A stretch of DNA of 64,000 nucleotides from Prorocentrum cordatum (lineage: Eukaryota; Sar; Dinophyceae; Prorocentrales; Prorocentraceae): the NCBI GenBank assembly GCA_963575745.1, contig CAUYUJ010016360.1, positions 309,001-373,000 on the forward strand, in the 5' to 3' direction. Positions 29,470 to 39,148 of this stretch are shown in pieces. The notes under the pieces were generated by a model that did no database searches, was not told the DNA's origin, and saw only the letters and a list, made by a program, of their open reading frames with translations. The position numbers and the translations under genes are program-made. Each line of letters begins with the position of its first letter. Position 1 is the stretch's first letter.

Positions 29470-30290
29470 GTGCGTCGGGAATGTTCCCCGGTGCCTGGGT
29501 GCCTGGGGTGCGTCGGGAATTTTCCGGGGCGCCCGGGTACCCAGGTGCCTGGGTGCCTGGGTGCCTGGGTGCCCCAGTGCACCATAGCTCTATAGCCCAG
29601 CAGCCGTATAGCCCAATAGCCCTATAGCCTCATAGCCCGATAACCTTATAGTCTTGTAGCCCTATAGCCCCATAGCCTTATAGCCCTATAGTCCTGTAGC
29701 CTTCTAGCCCTTTATAGCCCTATAGCTTTTTAGGCCTAGAGCCCCTTAGCACTATAGCCACAGCCCTACAACCCTAAAGCCCAATCACCCTATAGCCCCA
29801 CAGCCATCTAGTCCTATAGCCCTATAGCCTTATAGTCGTATAGCCCTATAGGCGTATAGCCCTATAGGCCTATAGCCCTAAAGCTCTATATTCCCATCGC
29901 CCGATAGCCCTATAGCCCTCAAATGATTATCATTTGGGATTTCCTCCAGTATCATCGGTTAGGTGAGGTGGATCGGGAATTTTACCAGGTGCTCGGGTGC
30001 CCAGGTGCCGGGGTGCGTCGGAAATTTGCCCGGGTGCCCGGGTGCATAGCCTTCTAGCCATCTAGCTCTATAGCCCAATCGCCTTATAGCCCGAAAAGGT
30101 CATATAGCCCAATAACCTTATAGCCCTATAGCCCCATAGCCTCATAGCCATAGCCCTGTAGCCCAATCGCCTTATGGCCCTATAGCCCCATAGCCCTACA
30201 TCCCCATAGCCCCATAGCCCTATAGCCTCATGGTCCCATAGCCCACTAGCCCTATATTCCTATAGCCCAATAGCCCTTCAGCCCTAGAAA
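29470..30290. repeat. CCCTATAGC and GGGTGCCC minisatellites
   Basis: GTGCCTGGG and CCCGGGTGC units (29480-29585, 29985-30050) alternate with long runs of 8- to 9-bp CCCTATAG/CATAGCC units (29585-29925, 30050-30285). The two halves are a duplication of the whole cassette; each begins AGGTGAGGTG(C/G). Confidence 0.88.
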
Positions 30291-30384
30291 GATTACGATT
30301 GTTTTTTCCTCTTGAGAATCTACGTTGTTCTATCGAAAGGCCGTCGGCCCATCCCGCCACCGTGCCAGGGTTGTGTGTCAGAGT

Positions 30385-30965
30385 TATCAGGGATGATTTT
30401 GGGGGTCTCTTCGGGGCGCTTTCTGGGGGCCTCTTGCGGGCACTTCTGGGGCCTCTTGGGAGCCTCTTAGGGACCTCTTGGTGGTTTCTTGGAGCCTCTT
30501 GCGGATTTCTTGGGACCTCCTCGGGCCTCTTGGGGGCCTCTTGGAGCCTCCTGGGGGCCTCTCGGGGCCGAGGCTTCGAGCTGTCCACTCGGGCTCCCCA
30601 TTTGGGACCCCTCTTGGAGCCGTCTTTGGGCCCTCATGGGCCGTCTTGGGCGCGGCTTGGGCCGTCTTGGGGCCCTCTTGGGAACCTCTAGGGCCGTCCT
30701 CCTGGGCAGTCTCAGAGCGTCGGGAAGCCGAAAGCGCGAAACACGCCAACAGCTGCCAGAAACCTGCGGGGAAGCAGTGATTTTGGCACCTTGGGGCCCT
30801 GCCTCATGGAGGCCTCTTGGGGCGTCTTGGAGGCCCTCTTGGGCCGTCCTGGGGTCATCGTACGCGTCTTGGGGCGGTATTTGGACGTCTCAGGGCTGTC
30901 GTGGGGGCTGCTTGCGGCCCTCTTGGCCCGTCCTGGGGCCCGCTTGGGCCCGAGAAAGTCTTGCG
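30385..30965 (+). repeat. CTTGGGGGCCT array with GTCGGGAAGC module
   Basis: Same array type as at 15836, with the module CGTCGGGAAGCCGAAAGC at 30718. Confidence 0.8.
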
Positions 30966-31079
30966 AGAAGATGCCTGGAACCATAGTAGGCACGCGGGGA
31001 GGTCAAGAAGACTTGGCAATTTGGGCTCCGCGCCACTTGAGGACACGCCCACTCCGCGCGCAGAGGCACGGTGGCGAAT

Positions 31080-32410
31080 ACAGAGGATGTGCAATCTAAG
31101 TTGTCCAATATGTGCTGTGCAACGTATGTGGTGCAATGGACGTGGTGCAATATCATGGTGCAATATATGCTGTTCAATTGGTTTAACAGACGAGTTGACA
31201 CATCCCATGCTCTTGCAAACATACCACCCACCCACCCGCAGCTTGGTTTGCAAAACGCATGCGGTGGCGACAGCGATACATGCTTGGCATTGGCTGGTGC
31301 ATCTCTGCGGCCGCGCCAACCCAAGCGCGCGCGCAGCGGCCAGCTAGTTTGGCGCCGCCGACGCGGCCGCGGTCGCGCTGACCGCTGAGCGCTGAGCGCA
31401 TCCCAGCTGGCACTTCACTGCGAGTCCGCGACTTGGGCGGGCGCGGTACCATGGCAACGCCGACAACGGTAGACACGATGATGATAGTAGCGATGTTGGT
31501 GACGATGTTCGCACCGACGAAGGCGCGGCCAGGGTGAGCGCCGATGCTGATCACTCCGACGGCGATGACGGCTTCCTCGCGTCGGTGGCAAATGTCTTGG
31601 GGAGAGTTCGACATGCGCGCGCGGCCGACACGCGAGAGAGGCCCGCATGCTTTTATGTGACACGGATCGTGCCCCCCCCCCAGCACGCGCGCAAGGGCGT
31701 GCGAATGATGTCGGCATGCGTCGCCAGAGGCACGATTGGCAGAATCTTCATGAACATGTTGATACACCAATGGTTTTCTCAAGAGTTCGCAAGAGCGCGC
31801 GCGAACTTTTTTGAAAACGGTTGTTGCGAAGCCCTGTGTCTCTGAATGTTGTTGGACATTCGGTTTTGAAATCGGTACGACACCGAAAGTTTTTGAAGGA
31901 TTTCGGCATGCGCGCGCGACGACGCGCGCGTGTGCATTCCGTTTCATTTTCTGCAGCAGCATTCTCGCGACGGCACGCGCGCAAGGGCGTTCGAACGATT
32001 TCGACATGCGCGCGCGAAACATGTTTGATAGCTTTTGGTGGAACCGATCGTTTCCTTAAGAATTCACAAAAGCGCGCGTTTTTTTGAGACCCCGTGTTGA
32101 GAAACCATGTGTTCTTATATGTTGTTTGGGCACTCGATGTTGAGGCCCCTCCGAAACCGAAGGTTGTTGAAGGAGTTCGGCATGCGCGCGCCACGACGCT
32201 CGCGTGTGCACTTCGTTTTTTTGGCAACGGATGCTTGCAGGCTGTTGTTTTTATATGCGAAAAAGATGGCGGGGGGCGATACCAGTTGGGTTGGGATGGT
32301 GCGAACTCATTTTTAGGATGGACGACTGGGGCGGAATAGTATGTGCAACTTGCAATACGAAATGGGGTACCGATATTCCCGGGGGAGTGGGGGGAGTCTA
32401 TTCTTTTTGG
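31080..32410 (+). repeat. Large dispersed repeat R, copy 2
   Basis: Collinear with 27990-29395; roughly 80-85 percent identical by eye, with indels. The palindromic CATGCGCGCGCGACGACGCG units lie at 31910 and 32000 and a variant at 32180. It carries an extra CGCTGACCGCTGAGCGCTGA stretch at 31376-31400. Confidence 0.85.
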
Positions 32411-32429
32411 GGAAAGGAGCATCTATGTG

Positions 32430-32840
32430 TTGCGATACTGGTTATGCGAAGTATGTTGTGCAGTAGATGTGGTGCAAACTATGTGGTGCCATCTATGTGG
32501 TGCATTTTGTACATCCATATATGTACACATATAGATTACACTCTGTGTTGTGCAACCGGTATGTACCTGTGATGTGCACGCTACGGGGCCCATTATACTT
32601 GGTGCCGTATACGTGGTGCAATATCTGTGGTGCAATGTATAACTACAAATAGGTCCACGTGTTCATGTATGGTTGTTGCGCAACGGATGAATTACAATTC
32701 AAGTGATGCAGCCGATGTTGTACAATAGATGTTGCCCAACCGATGTTGTACATTATGTGTTGTTCAATGTATATACACACGCGTACGTCATTTTGCGATC
32801 GATGTTGTGCAACGTATCTAGTGCAGGCTACGCGTACACT
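32430..32840 (+). repeat. TGTTGTGCAA-type short tandem repeats
   Basis: Degenerate units such as GATGTTGTACAA, ATGTGGTGCA and GATGTTGTGCAA, continuing the module at the head of repeat R. Confidence 0.7.
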
Positions 32841-32919
32841 AAAAATCTCCATCTTCTGGCATATAAACATTTATCTATACACACAAGATTATTGTATGAC
32901 ACCATATCTACTGCAGCGA

Positions 32920-33125
32920 CACCGGGCGGCGACAAGGCGGCGACGGGGCAGCAACGGCGACAACGTATCCGCCAGACCGCTTCACTGGCCACGTGCGGCG
33001 ACGAGCGGCGACGGGGCGGCGACGGCGACAACATAGCCGCCAGACCGCTTCACTGGCCCAGACGACGTGCGGCGACGGGGCGGCGACGGCGACAACATAA
33101 CCACCAGACCGCCGCACAGGCCCAG
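32920..33125. repeat. Tandem repeat of about 60 bp (CGGCGACGGGGCGGCGAC)
   Basis: Three to four units, each with CAACATA(G/A)CC(G/A)CCAGACCGC and CACTGGCC(C). A related piece lies at 33455-33545. Confidence 0.75.
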
Positions 33126-33229
33126 TTCCTGAGAACAGAAATATGAACCCCTAAGTGCGAGCACTGGTGAGGGAGATATGGCAGCCAGCGTGGATCCCAA
33201 ACGGCGATTTATTTCAGGCTATGCGGTGC

Positions 33230-33445
33230 ACTCTAGGAGATTCACCCAATGTGGTGCAACCTAGGCGGTGCACGCTGCGCAGTGCGAAGCAATGTACATC
33301 AATCCAAAGCAGAGCAGTGGGAAGCAGTGGGCAGCACTGCGAAACAATTGAAAGCAATGGAAAAGTAGCGGAAAGCAATGCAAAGCGATGCGAAGTAAAG
33401 CAAAGCAGCGTAAAAAGCAACGCAGCGCAGTGCAGCGCCATGCGC
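33230..33445. repeat. GCAAAGCAATG-type cryptic repeat
   Basis: Short irregular units of AAAGCAATG, GAAGCAGTGG and GCAGCGCAG. Similar texture recurs at 35040-35560, 61960-62110 and 63230-63500. Confidence 0.65.
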
Positions 33446-33582
33446 AGCAGCGCGGCGACTGGCGGCGACGGGCACGCAGGACCGCCGTTGGGGCTCAGCG
33501 GCGACGGCGGCGACGGGCGGCCACGAGCCGGCCAGACCGCCGCTGGGGAGCAGCCACCTCAGAGCACCAATGAGAAACCCTA

Positions 33583-33763
33583 TACAGTCGGGGCGCTGAA
33601 GAAGGAACCCTTTTTCGTTGGGGAGGGGCTCCGTGTTCCTTAATTGTTTCACAGTTTGCCCCACGTTTTCCTTAGGTTTCCGAAGGGACATCGAAGTTCA
33701 ACTTCTGTAGAAAAGGGGCCTCGTTCCTCATTTAGGGTTCCTTAGCTCAGCGCCCCGACTGTA
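33583..33763 (+). mobile_element. Tc1/mariner-type MITE (family A), copy 1
   Basis: 181 bp with TA duplicated on both sides (33581-33582 and 33764-33765). Terminal inverted repeats start TACAGTCGGGGCGCTGA and end TCAGCGCCCCGACTGTA, perfect for 17 bp. They continue imperfectly through AGGAACCC/GGGTTCCT for about 28 bp in all. A TA duplication and a CAGT-type end are marks of the Tc1/mariner superfamily. Too short to encode a transposase. Other copies: 43631 and 50789. Confidence 0.92.
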
Positions 33764-33989
33764 TAACCCTATATTTGCAAACACTGTTTTGGAACAAATC
33801 GGGATCCCAGCGCTGCCTGTTGTACACCACGGGCGATTTGCCTTGTTTCGCTTTCTGTCGGCCCCCGGGAGACGCACGGACCGAACCGGCTCGAAAAATG
33901 CAGCAGAGAGAAAAGGTCCAGGCTTTCCAGTCGAGATGTTCAACGGTGCTTCATTTCCTTGTGACGTCGGATTTCCAAGATCGACATAC

Positions 33990-34208
33990 GGTCAGGAACG
34001 CTTGCTTCGCGTGCCGCGCCGCCAGTTCTGGCCCACCATGCTGCGGCGTTCGACACACTAACAGCTTGCAAGTCCTCGAGCTTCAGCGTCCCGAGCTCTT
34101 CCCAGCCTCCCGCCTCGTGGAGCGGAGCGACGCGCTAGCAGCTGACACGGCGTACGTGGCGTGCCGCCGTGGCCGCCGCCACGACACGCGAAGCACGTGT
34201 TCCCGACC
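33990..34208 (+). mobile_element. MITE-like element family F, copy 2
   Basis: 219 bp. The left end GGTCAGGAACGCTTGCTTCG then CGTGCCGCG pairs with the right end CGACACGCGAAGCACGTGTT then CCCGACC, an inverted repeat of about 34 bp. The interior has CCGAGCTCTTCCCAGCCTCC. A (TCC)n run follows to about 34335. Confidence 0.82.
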
Positions 34209-34335
34209 GCAAGCCTCCTCCTCGTCCTCCTCCTCCGCCTCCTCCTCCGTCTCCTCCTCCTCCTCCTCCTCCCACTCCTCCTCCTCCTCCTCCTCCTCCT
34301 CCGCCTCCTCCTCCTCCTCCTCCTCCTCCTCCTCC

Positions 34336-35035
34336 CTGGAGCTGCGCTGGGACACCCCGGCGGTGCCTCCACCAGGCCGCGCGGCAGGGAGGGCAGCCCA
34401 GCGCCGAGCCAAGAGGTCTGCGCGGACCGCCGTGAGCTTACGTGCACGCAGAGGTGTGTGTTTCGTTCGAGCGTTGGAGTGCTCACGCCCAGCGCTGGGG
34501 AGCCGTGCCCTCCAGGGCCTGTGCACGCGTACGCGTCCGCCCAGGCGTGCGGGGCGGGCAGATCTCCGCACAAGCCCACTGCGCCCCGGGGACCCCAGGG
34601 CACGACTCCAGAAGCTGTGGACTTGGCGACATGGACGCTTCCTGCCGGTGCCCCTGTCTGGCCCTCCAGGGCTGACAGGGATGCACGGCGTGGCGTTCTC
34701 TCCCCGGGCTCTCGCCATGAAGGATCAGCAGGCTCCGAGGGGAAGGGAGTGTTTGCCGCCGTCTTCGTCGTCCCAGGGCCCCTCCCGGGCCCTGGGATTG
34801 CAACAAAACTATTCAGGGCGTGAAGCCGATCGTTGTGAAAAGCTCCAAGGTCCATGACCTGTCTCCATGGGGGCGCTTTCGCATTGTATTTCGAGCTCCA
34901 GGGCCCGCAAAGATCGATGCATGTCGACACACGCCGCAGAAATATTGTGCCGAAGGGTCTTGCCAAATTCGGATTATATCATCGTGGAAGACCTGCATGT
35001 GAAACCAACAGATAAGGCAGAAATGCCATTGTAGA
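34336..35035. other. Intron sequence, no recognisable gene
   Basis: GC-rich, with diverged family P-like fragments at about 34750-34925 (CAGGGCCCCTCCCGGGCC; TTTCGAGCTCCAGGGCCC). No exon-like block. Confidence 0.4.
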
Positions 35036-35560
35036 GTACATACCAGCATTGTGCATCATTGTGAGCATCGTAGGGCAGCATGACTTAGCTGCAGTGGATG
35101 GCATGGCAATGCATAGCGTACTTAGTATCGCACGGCGTAATATAGCAGAGTCTTGTATTGATTAGTCCAGATGCCAAATACATGCATTGATTAGCTCACC
35201 GAGCCATTGCTACGCACATCATGGCATCGCATTGAACAAACATTGTAGACGTTCATTGCGCGCCATGGCTCAGTAGTGCATTGGATTGTATTGCGCTTCG
35301 GAGCATTGCCTAGCATCGGATTGGAAGCAACCTCATATCATTGCATCCCGCAGTTAAGCGCAGCAGAGCATGCCAGACCAAGGCATACCATAGGATGGCT
35401 GTTAGTGAATGGGCCACCATGACACAGTGCATTACGGCGAAGCTCTGCATTGTGTCGCACTGCGCGCATTCGCATAGTGTTGCCTAGCAAAGCGCAGAGC
35501 AAACCAGAGTAGAGCAACGCAAGTCAAACCAACGCCACATAGGCCCTGCACGACGCATTG
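35036..35560. repeat. GCATTG/AGCAT-rich cryptic repeat
   Basis: Irregular short units of GCATTG, GCATCG and AGCATGGC with no fixed period. Confidence 0.5.
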
Positions 35561-35724
35561 TGCCGAATAACCCCGAGGAGCCAAGAGAAAGTGTCCCCGA
35601 GGACCCGGCGGGAGGGCAAACGCGTTTGAAAATTCTAGGTGCGGCATGTTGGCGAGCGAACAACACTGCAGCGCAACGACCTTAGATGTTTGTTTGCGGA
35701 CCTTCCCAGGGACTACCTAGCAGA

Positions 35725-35805
35725 TCTGTTCGACTCTATCCCGACTCTAGTCCGACTCTAGTTCGACTCCTAGCCTGACTCTAGTTACGATTCAAATTCG
35801 ATTCA
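35725..35805. repeat. CTCTAGTCCGA short tandem repeat
   Basis: Five or six degenerate 10- to 14-bp units of GACTCTAGTCC type, ending in AATTCGATTCAGG. Confidence 0.65.
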
Positions 35806-36112
35806 GGTTGAGCTCGAGGTTTATTCAAGTCGGCAGACATTCGACGAAGCACCGACGCATGACTGGAGCGAGCGGCTTCCAGGAAGGTCCCCAGAACGCG
35901 CGTCTGAATGACCAGCCGGTCAAGCGGACGCTCCCGATGCTGCGACAGCAAGGAGGATTTTGTGGTAGTTGCACGCTCTCGCTGTTCAGTTCCCCCCGCA
36001 TGGTGTGTCTGGCTGACTGCGAGCTCCATGCCTCGCAGAGGGAGGGCCCACCTCAGATAAGAGAAAAGGGCGCACAAAAGCACCGGAGGGGTAGGGCCAC
36101 CACGGCCGCGAG

Positions 36113-36180
36113 CTGGTGGCGGAGGGGCGGCTCGCTTTCCACCCGGACCACTCCCACAGGAAGCCCTACCACGCGCAGAG
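36113..36180 (+). CDS. GST-like gene, exon 4 (start of the helical domain)
   Basis: Translates as LVAEGRLAFHP then DHSHRKPYHAQ and two bases of an Arg codon. Joined to the previous exon it reads ICETVHE-LVAEGRLAFHP. In the relatives I know this is the first helix of the GST C-terminal domain (V-H-D-F-V-A-E-G-x-x-A-F-H-P). It ends at 36180 in phase 2 before GTCAGG, a canonical GT donor. The next exon starts with one base, restoring the frame exactly. The 5' boundary rests on the AG at 36111-36112 and is uncertain. Confidence 0.75.
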
Positions 36181-36214
36181 GTCAGGGGGCCATCGCCCAG
36201 TCCTCGCCCATCGA

Positions 36215-36535
36215 GGGGGGGTTCGAAGTTTCATCTTTTTGGGAGTTGTCGCTGGATCCCAGCGGGTTTCCAGCCTCGGGGTGCCCTCCGGCAGCTGCGC
36301 CTCATCCAGAGTTTTCAGGTGGGCCCGCATCATCCCGAACGGCCGCCAGAGAGCCGAGGTGTGGCCCGAAACCATGGGGTAACGTTCGGGGGAGATGGGC
36401 TTTTCAAAAGGCGGCGGGACTTCTGAGAAACCCTCGCGCCCTCCGAGAAGTGATTCTGTGTCTTCGGGGAGGGCGCAGAAAACTTCTCAGAGGCCGCGGG
36501 ACTTCCGAGCCTTCTGCAAAGGCCTCTGCCTTCAA
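36215..36535 (+). repeat. Family E repeat plus inverted-repeat tail, copy 2
   Basis: The family E part (36215-36375) is followed by a 120-bp segment with GGCGGCGGGACTTCTGAGAA and an inverted counterpart CTTCTCAGAGGCCGCGGGAC. The same two-part order is found at 57840-58185, so E and its tail form one element of about 320 bp. Confidence 0.7.
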
Positions 36536-36879
36536 TCGCTCGGCCCGGCCCGGCCCGGCCCTCGCCCTCGCCCAGAACTGCAGGGCTCGGTGACCCACCT
36601 TGCCCAATGGAACGTGCGGCTCCGGCACCGCGGGCCTCACGCCGAGCCACCAGCGATGCAGCACTGGCTCCAGCTCGATGCTTCCTGCCCGTGAGCCAGT
36701 CCCCCTCCCCCTAGCTCGGAAGCCGGCTGCTAAATCCGTGGCTGCTAAAATCGACCTCTTGGGAGTTGTCTTCGCCCTTCCGGGAAGAAGCCCGTTGACT
36801 GTTTCGCGTGCCGCGCCTCATTCCGGGAAGTTGTTTTTTCCTCCCGAGAGGGCCGTTTTAGCAGCCGCGGCTTCAGCAG

Positions 36880-37232
36880 GGGAGGAGGAGGAGGAGGAGG
36901 AGGAGGAGGAGGAGGAGGAGGAGGAGGAGGAGGGAGGAGGAGGAGGAGGAGGAGGAGGTGTGGAGGAGGAGGAGGAGGAGGAGGAGGAGGAAGAGAATGA
37001 AGAAGAAGAAGAAGAGAAGAAGAAGAGAAGAAGAATAATAAGATAATAAGAAGAGAAGAATAGAGAAGAAGGAGGAGGGAGGAGGAGGAGGAGGAGAAGG
37101 GGGAGGGGAGGAGGAGGGGGAGGAGGAGGAGGAGAGGAGGAGGAGGAGGAGGAGGAGGAGGAGGAGGAGGAGGGGGGAGGAGGAGGAGGAGGAGGGGGAG
37201 GAGGAGGAGGAGGAGGATGGGGGGGGGGAGGG
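36880..37232. repeat. (GGA)n polypurine tract
   Basis: About 350 bp of GGA with AGAAGAA interruptions, ending 46 bp before the next exon. Confidence 0.93.
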
Positions 37233-37278
37233 AGGGATGGGCAGGGCAGGGCGACTGGCGTCCCCCCCCCCTCGCGAG

Positions 37279-37414
37279 GGCCGCGGCGGCGCCGTACATC
37301 GAGGCCTTCGAGCGCTCGCGCCTGCCGCGGCTGCTGGCGCACTTCGAGCGGCTGCTGGCGGCCGGCGCCGACGAGGGCCCCGAGGGCGCCGAGGCCTGGG
37401 CTGCACGTGCACGG
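37279..37414 (+). CDS. GST-like gene, exon 5
   Basis: The first base completes the Arg codon; then AAAAPYIEAFERSRLPRLLA, HFERLLAAGADEGP and EGAEAW. The (R)LP..L.HFE..L helix is typical of this GST group. The acceptor is GAG at 37276-37278; intron 4 (36181-37278) is GT-AG. The 3' end could be a GT donor at 37415 (GTGTGA, after ARAR, phase 0) or a GC donor at 37400 (after EAW, phase 0). Family alignment favours the shorter form, splice-site quality the longer. Confidence 0.82.
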
Positions 37415-37424
37415 GTGTGAATAA

Positions 37425-37607
37425 TGGAGGACCCAGACCCCCTCGAGTCATGAAAAAATCACGACGGGAGGTTTTTCCATACTTGTGGCTTTTGGGGGCC
37501 CCTACCGGGCCTCGGGACCGTCAAAAAACGACTCAGGAGGAAACACCGGTCCTGGGGAATGGGTCCAAACCTCTGGGGGTCGACGTCATGAAAAAATCAT
37601 GACGTCG
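37425..37607 (-). repeat. Hairpin-capped dispersed repeat (family P), copy 2, inverted
   Basis: Reverse complement of the copies at 2599 and 40935. The terminal hairpin GACGTCATGA-AAAAA-TCATGACGTC is perfect at 37580-37604. It starts 10 bp after the GT donor of exon 5, so it lies at the very start of intron 5. Confidence 0.9.
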
Positions 37608-37610
37608 GGG

Positions 37611-38335
37611 GTCTGGGGATGACGATTAATGAATGACCGGGGGTCGTGTCCACGCGGCGGCGCCCGGGAGGACGATTCGAAAAAATTGGCTGCGGGCCGG
37701 AACGCTATTCTTTCTAGTCGTTCGCCTCCCGTCAGAGAGTTGTGCAGACATAGCAGAAAACGATGGTCTGAATCGGTCTCTCTTATTTTTATACTAATCG
37801 TCATCCCGCATTATGCCTGGGTGTGGTTTGCGATCTGCGTCGGTGGTAGCTCGGGGGGCACCACGCTGCCCCCGTCGGGCCTCCCCGGAGCGCGGCCGAG
37901 AGCTGCGTCGAGGTCTTCGCCTGCCCCCCGGGGTGCGGGCTGCAAGCCACACCCGTCGCAGCTCGAACCCTTCGGATGCCCCGTGTCGGAGTGACCTCGG
38001 TGCGCGGTGTTCGGGGGGGGGGAGGAAAGGCGGGGGGGCTGGGTGGGCTGAAAGCCAGAGCGCGCGGGCCGCTGTTGCCGAAGTGTATGATGAGGCGATC
38101 GGCCAGCCGCGCACCGGGGATGCCGCCGCCTCACCGAGACCCTGAGATCCGACGTCGCGAGAAACTGCAACAGCGCCGCAAAGACGCCTCGACTGGAGCC
38201 CTGCACGGACTCCGTCTCTTTGCGGCAGCTTCCGGGCCAGATCGATCCGTGAGAGAGTCCCCGGGGCCTGCTCCGCGGGGCAAAAGCAGTCGCCCGTGGC
38301 GAACACTAGTGCGCCGCCAGGCTCCAGGATCTCGG
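37611..38335. other. Intron 5 sequence
   Basis: No recognised repeat apart from CCTGAGATCCGACGTCGC at 38140, which recurs at about 60945. No exon-like block. Confidence 0.4.
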
Positions 38336-38530
38336 GGCAGAGGAGGAGGAGGGGGCAGGAGGAGGAGGAGGGGGCAGGAGGAGGAGGAGGGGGAGGAGGA
38401 GGAGGTTGAGACGCTGTGCTTAGCGAGAAACGTCAGAAATACAGGAGAGGCAGGAGGAGGAGGAGGGAGGAGAAGAGGAGATGGAGGCAGGAGGAGAGGA
38501 GGAGGAGGAGCAGGAGAGGAGGAGGAGGGG
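38336..38530. repeat. (GGA)n tract just upstream of exon 6
   Basis: Polypurine GGA repeats end about 35 bp before exon 6. Confidence 0.9.
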
Positions 38531-38565
38531 GGGCCTCCCCCGCGCGCAGCCGCGGAGCCCGGGAG

Positions 38566-38727
38566 CCCGGCTGGCCCGGTCGGCGGCTGAGCTACGTCGA
38601 CCTGCAGCTCTTCGTGGCGCTGCGGGCCGCCCGCGCCTCGTTCCCGGGCGCCGGGGGGCTCCCCGCGCGGCTGGCGGCGTTCGAGCGGCAGATCGCCGGG
38701 AGGCTCGGCATCGCCCAGACCCATCGG
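38566..38727 (+). CDS. GST-like gene, exon 6
   Basis: After GGGAG (38561-38565) it reads PGWPGRRLSYVDLQLFVALR, AARASFPGAGGLPARLAAFE and RQIAGRLGIAQTHR. LSY-V/A-D-L-x-L-F is the conserved N-capping box and hydrophobic core of the GST C-terminal domain. The LP.L.AF...IA.R..IA part is the usual C-terminal end, where relatives add only a few residues (YLASxR). The 3' end is set at a GT at 38728, but the stop codon must lie in an unseen last exon. Polypurine and polypyrimidine tracts lie on either side. With the other five exons this gives a protein of about 200 residues, normal for a GST. Confidence 0.82.
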
Positions 38728-38728
38728 G

Positions 38729-38937
38729 TTCCTCCTCCTCCTCCCTCCTCCTCCTCCTCCTCCTCCTCCTCCTCTCCTCCTCCTCCCCTCCGCTCCTCCT
38801 CCTCCCCCCTCCTCCCTCCTTCCTCCTCCTCCTCCTCCTCCTCCTCCTCTCTCCTCCTCCTCCTCCCTCCTCCTCCTCCTCCTCCTCCTCCTCCTCCTCC
38901 TCCTCCTCCTCTTCCTCCCCCTCCCCCACCCCTCTCC
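38729..38937. repeat. (CCT)n tract just downstream of exon 6
   Basis: Polypyrimidine CCT repeats of about 210 bp, the complement of the GGA tract upstream of the same exon. Confidence 0.92.
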
Positions 38938-38951
38938 CTTCCTCTCTTTGT

Positions 38952-39148
38952 CGGGCCGGACGAAAGGGGGGCACTGGGGAAAGGGGGGGGTACGAAATCT
39001 GCTGCGTGCAGCTGGTTCCGGCCCCACCGAGGCGCCCAGTCCTCTATGCATGGCCGCCTCCCGGCGCCCGGAGGCGCCGGAAAGATCAGCTACGTGAGCT
39101 GATTCTCAAGTCCCCCCTTTGCTATCCCCCCCTTTCGCCTGGCCCGAG
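38952..39148 (+). mobile_element. MITE-like element family C, copy 2
   Basis: 197 bp, same terminal inverted repeats and subterminal palindromes as 22129-22321 (CGGGCCGGACGAAAGGGGGG; CCCCCCTTTCGCCTGGCCCG). Confidence 0.87.

Noticed and set aside
29470-30290. CRISPR array
   Set aside because: No constant repeat separated by unique spacers; units are degenerate and contiguous, and the genome is eukaryotic.
33725-33745. Telomeric TTTAGGG repeat
   Set aside because: A single TTTAGGG lies inside the family A MITE and recurs in its other copies; it is not an array.
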